Of a DNA stretch of 11,257 bases, positions 1 through 6,374 are shown piece by piece (the first letter of the stretch is position 1; the number at the start of each line of letters is the position of its first letter). A model generated the notes under the pieces. The model saw nothing but the letters and a program-made list of their open reading frames with translations, did no database searches and was not told the origin of the DNA. Source of the DNA: Acholeplasmataceae bacterium UBA2284 (GTDB lineage: Bacteria > Bacillota_I > Bacilli_A > Acholeplasmatales > Acholeplasmataceae); NCBI GenBank assembly GCA_002345705.1, contig DDWO01000016.1, positions 36,566-47,822 on the forward strand. Direction: 5' to 3'. The position numbers and the translations under genes are program-made.

Positions 1-285
1 TCAATCATCTTAGTTGAAGTGATGGATGATTCTATAACGATTAACGAATCTATAGTTACAATCGACAAGGGTGAAGCCTTTAATCCAGCATCTAATGTAA
101 CCATTAACAATTCTTCTGCTTCGGTTTACTATTCTAATTATCATGATGTTAATCGTCCTGGTCGTTATACAGTTACAGTTGCAGTAAGAGAATCTTATGG
201 TGAAGTCAAGCATTACTATTACACACTTTATGTCAGTGGTAACATGTTCAATGTCACACTTGACAATACAAAGATAGGAGGTTAA
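1..285 (+). CDS. C-terminal fragment of an Ig-like surface protein (5' end outside window)
   Basis: The frame is open from base 1 and stops at TAA 283-285, so only the last 94 residues or so are visible and the start is missing. The in-window GTG/ATG at 19-24 are internal codons, not a proven start. The fragment reads as one beta-sandwich module of the bacterial Ig-like type (Big_3/DUF5011 style): a threonine/valine/asparagine-rich strand pattern ending in the typical PGRYTVTVAVRESYGE motif and a final YTLYVSG strand, then a short tail (NMFNVTLDNTKIGG). No sortase motif or C-terminal membrane helix is present, so anchoring, if any, must be N-terminal. The next gene starts 4 nt after the stop, with its ribosome site inside this gene, so the two are very probably co-transcribed. 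The family call is moderate and the function is unknown. Confidence 0.75.
   Translation, partial: SIILVEVMDDSITINESIVTIDKGEAFNPASNVTINNSSASVYYSNYHDVNRPGRYTVTVAVRESYGEVKHYYYTLYVSGNMFNVTLDNTKIGG
276..281 (+). promoter_or_regulatory. Ribosome binding site of the small lipoprotein
   Basis: A perfect AGGAGG ends 8 nt before the ATG at 290 and lies inside the last codons of the upstream Ig-like gene. It fixes the lipoprotein start and suggests translational coupling. Confidence 0.8.
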
Positions 286-289
286 ATCA

Positions 290-691
290 ATGAAAAAAAT
301 AATCGCATTACTATTTGTTCTAACATTAATCATTGGTCTAGTCTCTTGTAAGCCTAGTGATTCAACGATTATTGATCCTGAAGATATAACAGTCGAAATT
401 CAAGAAGAAACGATTGTTGGTAATATCATCAATGTTCACGTTGTCGTTGGTATTGAGTTAGAAACTCTAGATGAACTTCTTGAAATTACACTATCGATAG
501 CAAGTCAAACCTATGAAAAGCACTTTGATATGATTGATGGAAAGTCTTATACACTTAGAGTTTATCTATATGCTAGTGAAGCAGAATTCACAGCTAACAA
601 TAGCTCCTATGGATATCATGTTTTCAATATTAACTCATCTTTAGAAAATCCAGGTTTATCACTTGGAACAAACGCTTTAAAATTGGCATAA
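290..691 (+). CDS. Small secreted lipoprotein of unknown function
   Basis: The 133-residue product starts with a classic lipoprotein signal: two lysines, a hydrophobic stretch and the lipobox GLVSC, with Cys20 as the lipidated residue. It should therefore be tethered to the outer face of the membrane. The mature part (about 113 residues) is acidic at first (DPEDITVEIQEE), then alternates hydrophobic and polar residues, which suggests a single all-beta domain, perhaps a divergent Ig-like fold. It contains no cysteine beyond the lipobox and no catalytic motif I recognise. The ATG at 290 has a perfect AGGAGG 8 nt upstream and follows the Ig-like gene by 4 nt, so it is the last gene of that operon; a strong terminator begins 24 nt after its stop. 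It may be a partner or accessory of the upstream surface protein (inference only). Confidence 0.85.
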   Translation: MKKIIALLFVLTLIIGLVSCKPSDSTIIDPEDITVEIQEETIVGNIINVHVVVGIELETLDELLEITLSIASQTYEKHFDMIDGKSYTLRVYLYASEAEFTANNSSYGYHVFNINSSLENPGLSLGTNALKLA

Positions 692-711
692 AAAAAGACG
701 CAATAAGCGCC
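690..711 (-). terminator. Minus-strand terminator of the amylase operon
   Basis: Read on the minus strand, GGCGC-TTATT-GCGTC folds into a 5-bp stem (one G.U pair) with a 5-nt loop, followed directly by seven T. On the plus strand the same G.U position becomes an A.C mismatch, so this hairpin is strand-specific. Its T-run overlaps the stop codon of the convergent lipoprotein gene. The stem is short, hence moderate confidence. Confidence 0.6.
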
Positions 712-715
712 TTGT

Positions 716-744
716 GAAGAGAACTTCGGTTCTCTTCTTTTTTT
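716..744 (+). terminator. Rho-independent terminator with UUCG tetraloop
   Basis: A perfect 9-bp stem (GAAGAGAAC / GTTCTCTTC, 716-724 and 729-737) closes a TTCG loop with a C-G closing pair, the very stable cUUCGg tetraloop. Seven T follow (738-744). It ends the Ig-like/lipoprotein operon and touches the stop codon of the convergent gene at 745. Confidence 0.93.
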
Positions 745-1554
745 CTATGCAAATACCTTTTTCCCATAGATTAGCATGGTAAGCATGGTTGCTAGTCCCA
801 TACCAAACTGGAATATCACTGGTGAAAACGCTGGTTCAATAAGACCTACGATAAAGCTTAATACGGCAGGTAGCCCCATAACTAAAACTAAGAATTTCAG
901 TGATTCAGAATACTTAAAAAATGTTGAGTATCCAAATCTAAAAAGTTGAAGGACTAAGGATAATAAGAGAATGAACAAAATATTTAGTCCAATGGAAATG
1001 ATTGTGTTCACTAAAACTGTGTAGAAGATAATGTATGGACCAAATGTTTGCTCGATTTGTGTTCCAAGCTTGATATAGGCGTTTGCCTTTTCAGAGCTAT
1101 CCATTAAATTAATGGCTCTAAAATTGACATCCTCTGTAAATCCTTTATAATCATAGCCTATCATTTGTGCATCTTCACCATTGGTGTAGATTATTTTGTT
1201 ACTGGTTAATAAAACCTGCTTCTTTGATGTGTCATAGGTTGAACTCTGATAGTTAAAGATATAGTTAATTCCTTGATGTGTTAATATATATTCTTCATCT
1301 GTTAAACATATCAGCCTACCAGCAGCAATACCACACTCCTCAGGCAGTGTCCAATTTGGAGTTTCATTAGTAAATGATTCCTCGATGAAATCTAGTCTCC
1401 AGCCCTGTTCTTTTACAATCAAGTAATTCATCGGAAATAAATTGATTAAACAAAGTATGACAAAATAGATTCCAATCTTCCAGAACTTTTCATTTCGAAT
1501 GGTTAATATCGTTTTAAATTGAAATGAGTATTTAAAATAACGAATCAGAAACAT
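745..1554 (-). CDS. DUF1189 membrane protein, YvdJ-like (maltodextrin-associated)
   Basis: The 269-residue integral membrane protein has one helix near residues 25-45, a large extracytoplasmic part (about 46-170), then three helices near 172-204, 218-240 and 243-263. The opening (YFKYSFQFKTILTIRNEKFW), the layout and the C-terminal helices fit the DUF1189 family, whose Bacillus subtilis member YvdJ lies in the maltodextrin operon. The molecular role of the family is not known. The ATG overlaps the TAA of the amylase gene by 1 nt (TAATG), with GAGGG about 9 nt upstream inside the amylase gene, so translation is probably coupled. It is the last gene of the operon, ending at a TAG that faces the lipoprotein terminator. 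Being next to an amylase agrees with the YvdJ comparison and suggests a role in handling or sensing glucan at the membrane (inference). Confidence 0.8.
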   Translation of the reverse strand: MFLIRYFKYSFQFKTILTIRNEKFWKIGIYFVILCLINLFPMNYLIVKEQGWRLDFIEESFTNETPNWTLPEECGIAAGRLICLTDEEYILTHQGINYIFNYQSSTYDTSKKQVLLTSNKIIYTNGEDAQMIGYDYKGFTEDVNFRAINLMDSSEKANAYIKLGTQIEQTFGPYIIFYTVLVNTIISIGLNILFILLLSLVLQLFRFGYSTFFKYSESLKFLVLVMGLPAVLSFIVGLIEPAFSPVIFQFGMGLATMLTMLIYGKKVFA

Positions 1555-3104
1555 TAACGATAACCCTCAATTTCTGCTGGATCTATGGTTACAATTAAGG
1601 TTCCATATGCAGGAATATTTAGACTTCCATAAAGTATTTCCTCATAATCTAAAGAAAGTGTAGTAGCATCTGATGAAAGATTATGAATGACTAAAACTGC
1701 TTGATTGATTGTTTCATATTCATAATGTCTGATATAGCCTTGAATACTTGAATTGTTACCATTATATGCAGAAAAATTGTTTCCATACATTAAAGCTGGA
1801 TTATTTCTTCTAATTTCAATCATTTCCTTATAAACGTTAAAAATTGAATTTTGATCTTCTCTTTGAAGTGCTAGGCTGTTTGTTGAATTATTGGATCCAT
1901 CACTTGGTAGCCAAGTGGTTTCAATTTCTGAGTTACCCCAAATAAATGGTTGACGACGATATTCATCATAGACAACACCATAGCCTGGAATATTAGTTCC
2001 CTCATAGCGATAGCCCTTCATGCCGAGCTCATCTCCATAATAGATAAATGGGCTACCTGGTAGGGTTAATAAGACTCTAGCAGCTAAACTGATTTTTTCC
2101 TTTGTATTAAAGGTATTGAATCCTCCCATGGATGCAATACGGTCCAGGTCATGATTCCCAATAAATGGTGAATCGATAAAGTCTGGATTGATATCTCTAA
2201 ATTTATCATATGCTTTCTTTAAATTAGAAACCAGTAAAAATCTACTATTACCATTTCCTACCTTATCCCATATGTTGGATGCAGCATAAAAATTAAATAC
2301 TGAATCAGATCCAATAAAATAATCTGCATATGCCAAATAGTTGTAGTCAAATATTTCTGATACGATAAAGCTGTTTGGATACTCTTCCTTGATATGAAGA
2401 TTCAGATCAAGTAATAATAAAGTGTTTTCCCATGAAGCGTTAATGCCTTCAATCAGATGCTTAGCAGCATCTACTCTAAATCCATGAACACCTTTATCAA
2501 GATAAAAATCCATAATATTTTTAACTTCATCAATAACTGCTTGATTTTTAAAGTTTAAGTCCTTCATTCCACCTACAAATGATTCAAAGGCGTTATTTCC
2601 TTGCCAAATGTAATAATCTCTATATGGACTTGATGTTGAACTTAAAGCAGATAAGTACCAAGGATGTTGGTCTGATGTATGATTGATGACTAAATCGATT
2701 ACTATTTTGATATTTCTTAATGCAGCAGCTTCAATTAAGTTTTCAAAATCAGTCATTGTTCCATAATCGGATTCGATATCATAATAATCAGTAACAGAAT
2801 ACCCATGATATGAAGGTGAAGGATTAATTGGTAATAACCATAAAGCTGTTATGCCTAATTCTTCAAGATAATCTAGGTTTTCAGTTATTCCGTTTAAATC
2901 ACCAATACCGTCTTCGTTACTATCAGCAAAGGATCTAACAAATATTTGATAATAGACATCATTATTCGGATTGACTTCACTTAAATTGATTGTATCTGTT
3001 GGATCAGTTGGAGTCGGTTCATTTGGTTCAGTTGGATTTTGATTACACGCAGTCATCAAAATCAATATAAAGATGAATGTAAATATGGATAGGATTTTTT
3101 TCAT
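1554..3104 (-). CDS. Lipoprotein alpha-amylase, GH13 family
   Basis: This 516-residue enzyme hydrolyses alpha-1,4 bonds of starch or maltodextrin on the outer face of the membrane. The signal peptide ends in lipobox LMTAC (Cys20), and a proline/threonine linker (about 22-40) spaces the enzyme from the membrane. The TIM barrel shows all GH13 regions: DLVINH with D137 and H142, GFRVDAAKH with nucleophile D212, acid/base E250 in VSEIF, and GNHD with H318 and D319. The loop DSNEDGIGD (61-69) fits a calcium site. The region V motif MKDLN (180-184) and the AAKH after the nucleophile resemble the GH13_36 group (Halothermothrix AmyA type) more than classical Bacillus amylases; that subfamily call is an inference. 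A beta C-domain follows about residue 440. Start and stop overlap both neighbours as TAATG; the ribosome site AAAGAGGT lies in the end of the RDD gene. The triad is complete, so the enzyme should be active. Confidence 0.95.
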   Translation of the reverse strand: MKKILSIFTFIFILILMTACNQNPTEPNEPTPTDPTDTINLSEVNPNNDVYYQIFVRSFADSNEDGIGDLNGITENLDYLEELGITALWLLPINPSPSYHGYSVTDYYDIESDYGTMTDFENLIEAAALRNIKIVIDLVINHTSDQHPWYLSALSSTSSPYRDYYIWQGNNAFESFVGGMKDLNFKNQAVIDEVKNIMDFYLDKGVHGFRVDAAKHLIEGINASWENTLLLLDLNLHIKEEYPNSFIVSEIFDYNYLAYADYFIGSDSVFNFYAASNIWDKVGNGNSRFLLVSNLKKAYDKFRDINPDFIDSPFIGNHDLDRIASMGGFNTFNTKEKISLAARVLLTLPGSPFIYYGDELGMKGYRYEGTNIPGYGVVYDEYRRQPFIWGNSEIETTWLPSDGSNNSTNSLALQREDQNSIFNVYKEMIEIRRNNPALMYGNNFSAYNGNNSSIQGYIRHYEYETINQAVLVIHNLSSDATTLSLDYEEILYGSLNIPAYGTLIVTIDPAEIEGYR

Positions 3105-3556
3105 TAGAAACCTCTTTTTTTCATAGATTCTGATTTACCTAAAATATTACTCTTGCCTGTTGGCTTTTCTAGATCAATCATTTTTGTTTTAAATATATAA
3201 TCATGTATGGTCCGACTTGTTTTATCATTCATCACAAAAAATGCGATAATCAGATAGAGTCCAAACGTAGCTACACTTAGTGTTAGCTTAAACAATTCTC
3301 TTAATAAAACTCTCCAAAGTGGAACATCATTGCCATCTAAATCTGTCAGCTTAATTTTTTGAATTCTTTTTCCAAATGTTTGACCTGATGAAATGAAATA
3401 AGGAACAAAATAAAACCCAATGAAGGCACCGCCACTAACCAACCAAGGTAGAAATGGAGCAATCTGTCCCATAAATATGGATAAAATGATAAACAGGGTA
3501 ACCCCTGATGTGTCTATAGAAAATGCTCTTACTCGTTTTTCAAATGAAGGGACCAT
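3104..3556 (-). CDS. RDD family membrane protein
   Basis: The 150-residue protein has the RDD family signature: RVRAFSID near the N-terminus, SGQTFGKRIQKIKLTDLDG (57-75) between the second and third helices, and NDKTSRTIHDYIFKT (about 110-124) after the last helix. About three membrane segments are visible (near 17-38, 40-56 and 88-108), ending in a charged lysine-rich tail. RDD proteins are widespread; some have been linked to ion transport, but no general function is known. It is the first gene of the amylase operon: an extended -10 promoter and a palindromic operator lie upstream, AAAAGAGGT is about 10 nt before the ATG, and its TAA overlaps the amylase ATG by 1 nt. The tight coupling suggests a role in membrane placement or export of the amylase, or simply shared control (inference). 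Confidence 0.88.
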   Translation of the reverse strand: MVPSFEKRVRAFSIDTSGVTLFIILSIFMGQIAPFLPWLVSGGAFIGFYFVPYFISSGQTFGKRIQKIKLTDLDGNDVPLWRVLLRELFKLTLSVATFGLYLIIAFFVMNDKTSRTIHDYIFKTKMIDLEKPTGKSNILGKSESMKKRGF

Positions 3557-3588
3557 TATTTTTTATACCTCTTTTCAAGTCTAAATTA

Positions 3589-3599
3589 ATTATATCATA
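3589..3599 (-). promoter_or_regulatory. Extended -10 promoter of the RDD-amylase-DUF1189 operon
   Basis: On the minus strand TATG-A-TATAAT gives a perfect -10 hexamer (3594-3589) with the Bacillus-type -16 TRTG element. No good -35 is seen at 17 nt; that position is filled by the palindrome at 3601-3622. The predicted transcript start is near 3582, giving a leader of about 26 nt. Confidence 0.75.
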
Positions 3600-3600
3600 G

Positions 3601-3622
3601 ACGGTTTATGAAACCGTTTGCA
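3601..3622. promoter_or_regulatory. LacI/CcpA-type operator (cre-like) at the amylase operon promoter
   Basis: Two overlapping palindromes are present. At 3601-3617 ACGGTTT-ATG-AAACCGT is a perfect 7-bp inverted repeat. At 3609-3622 TGAAACCGTTTGCA matches the cre consensus TGWAANCGNTNWCA at all but one position and has the central CG typical of LacI-family sites. It covers the -35 region of the operon promoter. A MalR- or CcpA-like regulator is the natural candidate for an amylase operon; no regulator gene lies in the window. Confidence 0.65.
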
Positions 3623-3631
3623 ACATGAATA

Positions 3632-3655
3632 GAAAAGGCCAATTTCGGCCTTTTC
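3632..3655 (-). terminator. Terminator of the 5'-nucleotidase gene
   Basis: A perfect 9-bp stem GAAAAGGCC / GGCCTTTTC with a 6-nt loop begins 4 nt after the nucleotidase stop. On the minus strand the 3' arm contains TTTT and is followed by CTATT, so the T-run is partly inside the stem. It separates the nucleotidase from the operator and promoter of the amylase operon. Confidence 0.75.
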
Positions 3656-3658
3656 ATT

Positions 3659-5713
3659 TTATATCATTGAATATATTCTTTTTTCTTCACCAATATAGAG
3701 ATTATAGTTCATTGTATTTCCTAATACAATTGGATTCTCAATGTAGAAATAATCATAAATTTCAGCTTGATTTCTTAGCACTTCTTCTAGCACATCTCTA
3801 ATAATAACTCCTGTATCAATTGGATTTACACCATATATAAATGGATTATCAACCTTATCGAATATATACTCATTGGTTGAAACCAAATAGTAGCTATTAT
3901 CAAGAATCATGCTATAGCTGAATCCTTGTTTATAGGAGGTTGCTACTTCACTACTAGTTGATTGAATAAATGCCTTAATCTCTGCGCCTAATAGAGATAC
4001 AGTTTTAACCTTGTTATCAAAGGGGAATATATCATATAGGGTTGCGACTGTAATGTTTTGAAGGCTGGAGAGACTTGCTCTTGTACCACCAAAATTATGG
4101 AACCCAATATCTGCACTTGCAGATACTCTGATGAGCTCCGCCATATAAAATGTAAGTTCATTTCTTGAGTAATTCGTACCCGATTGAATAATGACTTCAT
4201 TAAGTAATGGAGCAATTTGATCTACATAAGTAAGTATTAGGTCTGCAATTTGTTGATTGCTTGTAGCTAGTCTTGGTTCATATTCCTGATCTGCACCATA
4301 AACTGTTGCTGGATAAAGATTTTTTGCTGATGCACCAATAACGATTGCATCCGTATTTAAATTGATTGTCACTCTACCTACAGCTGTACCATTTGCTCCA
4401 GATTGAATAATCGGCATATCAACACCAGTTCTTTGATATGTATTAACATAGCTTTGGTGTGAATGGCCATTAAATACTGCATCAACTCTTTGATTACCGG
4501 TCAAATTACCTATTCCAGTGTTGGCTGTTCCACTTGAACCGTGAATTACAGCTAAAACGACATCAACATCATGATTTAATCTTAGATCCTGTGCATAATA
4601 GCCTGCCCAAACAATAGGATCATCAAAATAATAATCTTCTACCATAGCTGTAGCTATGCTATTTTCAAGACCGTAACCCATTAAACCAATAATACCTATC
4701 TTTAAATTACCCTTTTGGATAATTGTATATGCATCAATATAATCTGGTCTTGTGGTTGTATTTTTTAGAAACACGTTTGCTCCAAGTAGAGGGTATGCTG
4801 CTTTGATTCCATTTGTATCAGGATTAAAATATTCTGTGACTGTCGAAAGACCCCAGTCAAATTCATGATTACCTAATATAAATGCATCCAATGACATTTG
4901 ATTTAAGATATCAATTGTTGAACTACCCTTAAAGTAATTCGATAGCACTGATCCTTGAAGGATATCGCCACCTGCAATAAATAATGTATTATCTGGATTT
5001 AATGCTTTTTCATCTAAAATCAGATTTCCAATTCTAGCAAGTCCAATTTGACTACCGTTATTTAATATGGCACCATGTGTATCATTAATGTAGAAAATGT
5101 TTAATTCTGTAATGTTATTTAATGTTTCTGGATCTAAAACAGTTATATTGATTGTTACAGATATCGTATTACCTGAATTATCAGTGACTGTATAGGTTAC
5201 AGGATAGTCTCCAGCCTTATCGAATTTGACACGACTTGATTCTAATACGATCTTTGAAGTAATATTTCCTTCAAGGTTATCATATGCAGTAATATTTGCT
5301 AATAAATCAGGCTCTGGATCACCAATATAATAGGTAATATGTGACGCACCTAAAATAACAGGAGGAATCGTGTCATTTCCTTGATTGGAGGCTATAACAA
5401 TGACCTGTACTGTTTTGGTTGCCTTATTACCTGATAAATCCTCGACAATATATCTTAGATTATAAATACCTGATGTTTCATAATCAATTTCAGTATCATC
5501 AGCGATGATAGAAAGAGTTAAATCACCATCCACAGAGTCAAATGCTTGAACTCCCTCTAAAAAATTGGGGACAGGGTCTCCAATTGTATATGTAAATTCT
5601 TTTGTTACTGTAATATTTGGTGGAACTAAATCTTTAACCTCATTTTGACCTGTACAAGCAACAAGTGATGAGATAAGGATTAACATGATAAATAGTTGAA
5701 TTAGTTTCTTCAT
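3659..5713 (-). CDS. Ig-domain lipoprotein of the UshA/5'-nucleotidase family
   Basis: This 684-residue surface enzyme should remove phosphate from nucleotides outside the cell, releasing nucleosides. The signal peptide ends in lipobox LVAC (Cys20). Two bacterial Ig-like modules (DUF5011 style) follow at about 31-108 and 116-193, each with the YxIGDPxP motif and a GNK/GNT turn. The metallophosphoesterase domain (about 203-455) has every metal motif: NDTHG with D211 and H213, GGD (D250), GNHEFD (N282, H283, D286), H391 and GHSH (H417, H419). The C-terminal nucleotide-binding domain shows N540-FGGT-R545 and FPFDN (F565, N567). The usual FxxxGGDG loop is changed: Y616 and D622 keep the aromatic-x5-Asp spacing but the glycines are missing. 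AAAGGA lies 10 nt before the ATG. It is a single-gene unit with its own promoter and terminator. Confidence 0.92.
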   Translation of the reverse strand: MKKLIQLFIMLILISSLVACTGQNEVKDLVPPNITVTKEFTYTIGDPVPNFLEGVQAFDSVDGDLTLSIIADDTEIDYETSGIYNLRYIVEDLSGNKATKTVQVIVIASNQGNDTIPPVILGASHITYYIGDPEPDLLANITAYDNLEGNITSKIVLESSRVKFDKAGDYPVTYTVTDNSGNTISVTINITVLDPETLNNITELNIFYINDTHGAILNNGSQIGLARIGNLILDEKALNPDNTLFIAGGDILQGSVLSNYFKGSSTIDILNQMSLDAFILGNHEFDWGLSTVTEYFNPDTNGIKAAYPLLGANVFLKNTTTRPDYIDAYTIIQKGNLKIGIIGLMGYGLENSIATAMVEDYYFDDPIVWAGYYAQDLRLNHDVDVVLAVIHGSSGTANTGIGNLTGNQRVDAVFNGHSHQSYVNTYQRTGVDMPIIQSGANGTAVGRVTINLNTDAIVIGASAKNLYPATVYGADQEYEPRLATSNQQIADLILTYVDQIAPLLNEVIIQSGTNYSRNELTFYMAELIRVSASADIGFHNFGGTRASLSSLQNITVATLYDIFPFDNKVKTVSLLGAEIKAFIQSTSSEVATSYKQGFSYSMILDNSYYLVSTNEYIFDKVDNPFIYGVNPIDTGVIIRDVLEEVLRNQAEIYDYFYIENPIVLGNTMNYNLYIGEEKRIYSMI

Positions 5714-5737
5714 GAGAATACCGTCCTTTGCAAAAGT

Positions 5738-5748
5738 ATTATAACATA
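5738..5748 (-). promoter_or_regulatory. Extended -10 promoter of the 5'-nucleotidase gene
   Basis: On the minus strand TATG-T-TATAAT gives a perfect -10 (5743-5738) with a TRTG -16 element; no clear -35. The transcript would start near 5731, leaving a leader of about 18 nt with the AAAGGA ribosome site at 5729-5724. Confidence 0.72.
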
Positions 5749-5772
5749 ATCCAAGATTATAACTATTTTTTT

Positions 5773-5783
5773 TGTGTTATAAT
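5773..5783 (+). promoter_or_regulatory. Extended -10 promoter of the chromate transporter/GDPD operon
   Basis: TGTG-T-TATAAT gives a perfect -10 (5778-5783) with a TRTG -16 element. The predicted start near 5790 leaves a leader of only about 15 nt that begins almost at the GTGAGG ribosome site (5791-5796). The promoter therefore rules out a start codon at the in-frame TTG 5772. Confidence 0.75.
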
Positions 5784-5804
5784 CATATTTGTGAGGTATC
5801 AAAA

Positions 5805-6374
5805 ATGAAAAAACAACATAGCTTATTAGAACTCTTTTGGGTTTTTTTCAAAATTGGAGCAATGACTTTCGGTGGTGGCTTGGCAATGATGCCAATCATG
5901 AGAAAGGAAGTTGTTGAAAAAGAGGGATGGGTTGATGATGAAGATATCCTAAAGATACTTGTCATCTCAGAATCAACTCCCGGTGTTTTTGCTGTCAATT
6001 CAGCAACCTTTATTGGCTATAAAATAGCCGGCTTTATGGGAGCTTTGGTAGCAACACTAGGTGTAATCATTCCATCGTTTATTATTATTACTATTATTTC
6101 ATTTTTCATTATTCAGTTTAAGGAAATTCAACTCGTTTCATATGCTTTTTATGGCATTCAAGCTGGTGTTGCCATTTTAATATTTAAAGCAGCACTTAAA
6201 TTATCAAAGAAGATTCATTTCACCCTATTTAGCATTCTCATCTTAACAGCATCCATTTTGGTTGCAACCTTTACATCAATTAGTGTCTTATATATTCTTC
6301 TCTTTGGTGCTATCCTTGGTGTTCTATATGGCTTTTTAGTCAACTTGAAGGAGGCGAAAAACGATGATAATTGA
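5805..6374 (+). CDS. Chromate-type transporter, first half-size subunit
   Basis: The 189-residue membrane protein is one CHR domain of the ChrA family. It shows the family hallmarks FFKIGAMTFGGG (14-25), the SESTPG motif (55-60) and GVIIPSF (86-92), with about five or six hydrophobic segments. Full-length ChrA has two such domains; here each is a separate gene, as in the paired short-chain transporters of Bacillus (YwrA/YwrB type), which work together. ChrA proteins export chromate; for members in non-resistant bacteria the true substrate may be another oxyanion, so the specificity is open. I chose ATG 5805 because GTGAGG lies 8 nt upstream and the -10 box covers the earlier in-frame TTG. Its TGA overlaps the next gene by 11 nt, and a strong AAGGAGG for that gene lies inside this one. 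Confidence 0.92.
   Translation: MKKQHSLLELFWVFFKIGAMTFGGGLAMMPIMRKEVVEKEGWVDDEDILKILVISESTPGVFAVNSATFIGYKIAGFMGALVATLGVIIPSFIIITIISFFIIQFKEIQLVSYAFYGIQAGVAILIFKAALKLSKKIHFTLFSILILTASILVATFTSISVLYILLFGAILGVLYGFLVNLKEAKNDDN
6348..6354 (+). promoter_or_regulatory. Ribosome binding site of the second transporter subunit
   Basis: AAGGAGG, the strongest ribosome site in the window, ends 9 nt before ATG 6364 and lies inside the end of the first subunit gene. It fixes the overlapping start. Confidence 0.85.

Larger units (their letters stand above)
5738..5783. repeat. Three copies of GTTATAAT in the divergent promoter region
   Basis: The 8-mer GTTATAAT occurs at 5738-5745 and 5756-5763 on the minus strand (direct repeats 18 nt apart) and at 5776-5783 on the plus strand, forming an inverted repeat with the middle copy across a T-rich 12-nt spacer. 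The outer copies contain the two -10 boxes. The middle copy may be a second minus-strand -10 or part of a regulator site. Confidence 0.6.

Noticed and set aside
10..333. Long antisense reading frames opposite real genes (for example 10-333, 3988-4215, 5783-5998, 6477-6731, 8074-8256, 8890-9111, 10026-10250)
   Set aside because: They lie within clear coding genes in another frame, have no family motifs and no convincing ribosome sites.
745..5713. A new defence or mobile system
   Set aside because: The genes are metabolic, transport or surface genes; no nuclease, helicase, toxin, integrase or transposase motif was found on either strand.
5772..5804. In-frame TTG upstream start for the first transporter subunit
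   Set aside because: The -10 box lies at 5778-5783, downstream of this codon, so it would not be transcribed from the visible promoter; ATG 5805 has a GTGAGG at proper spacing.
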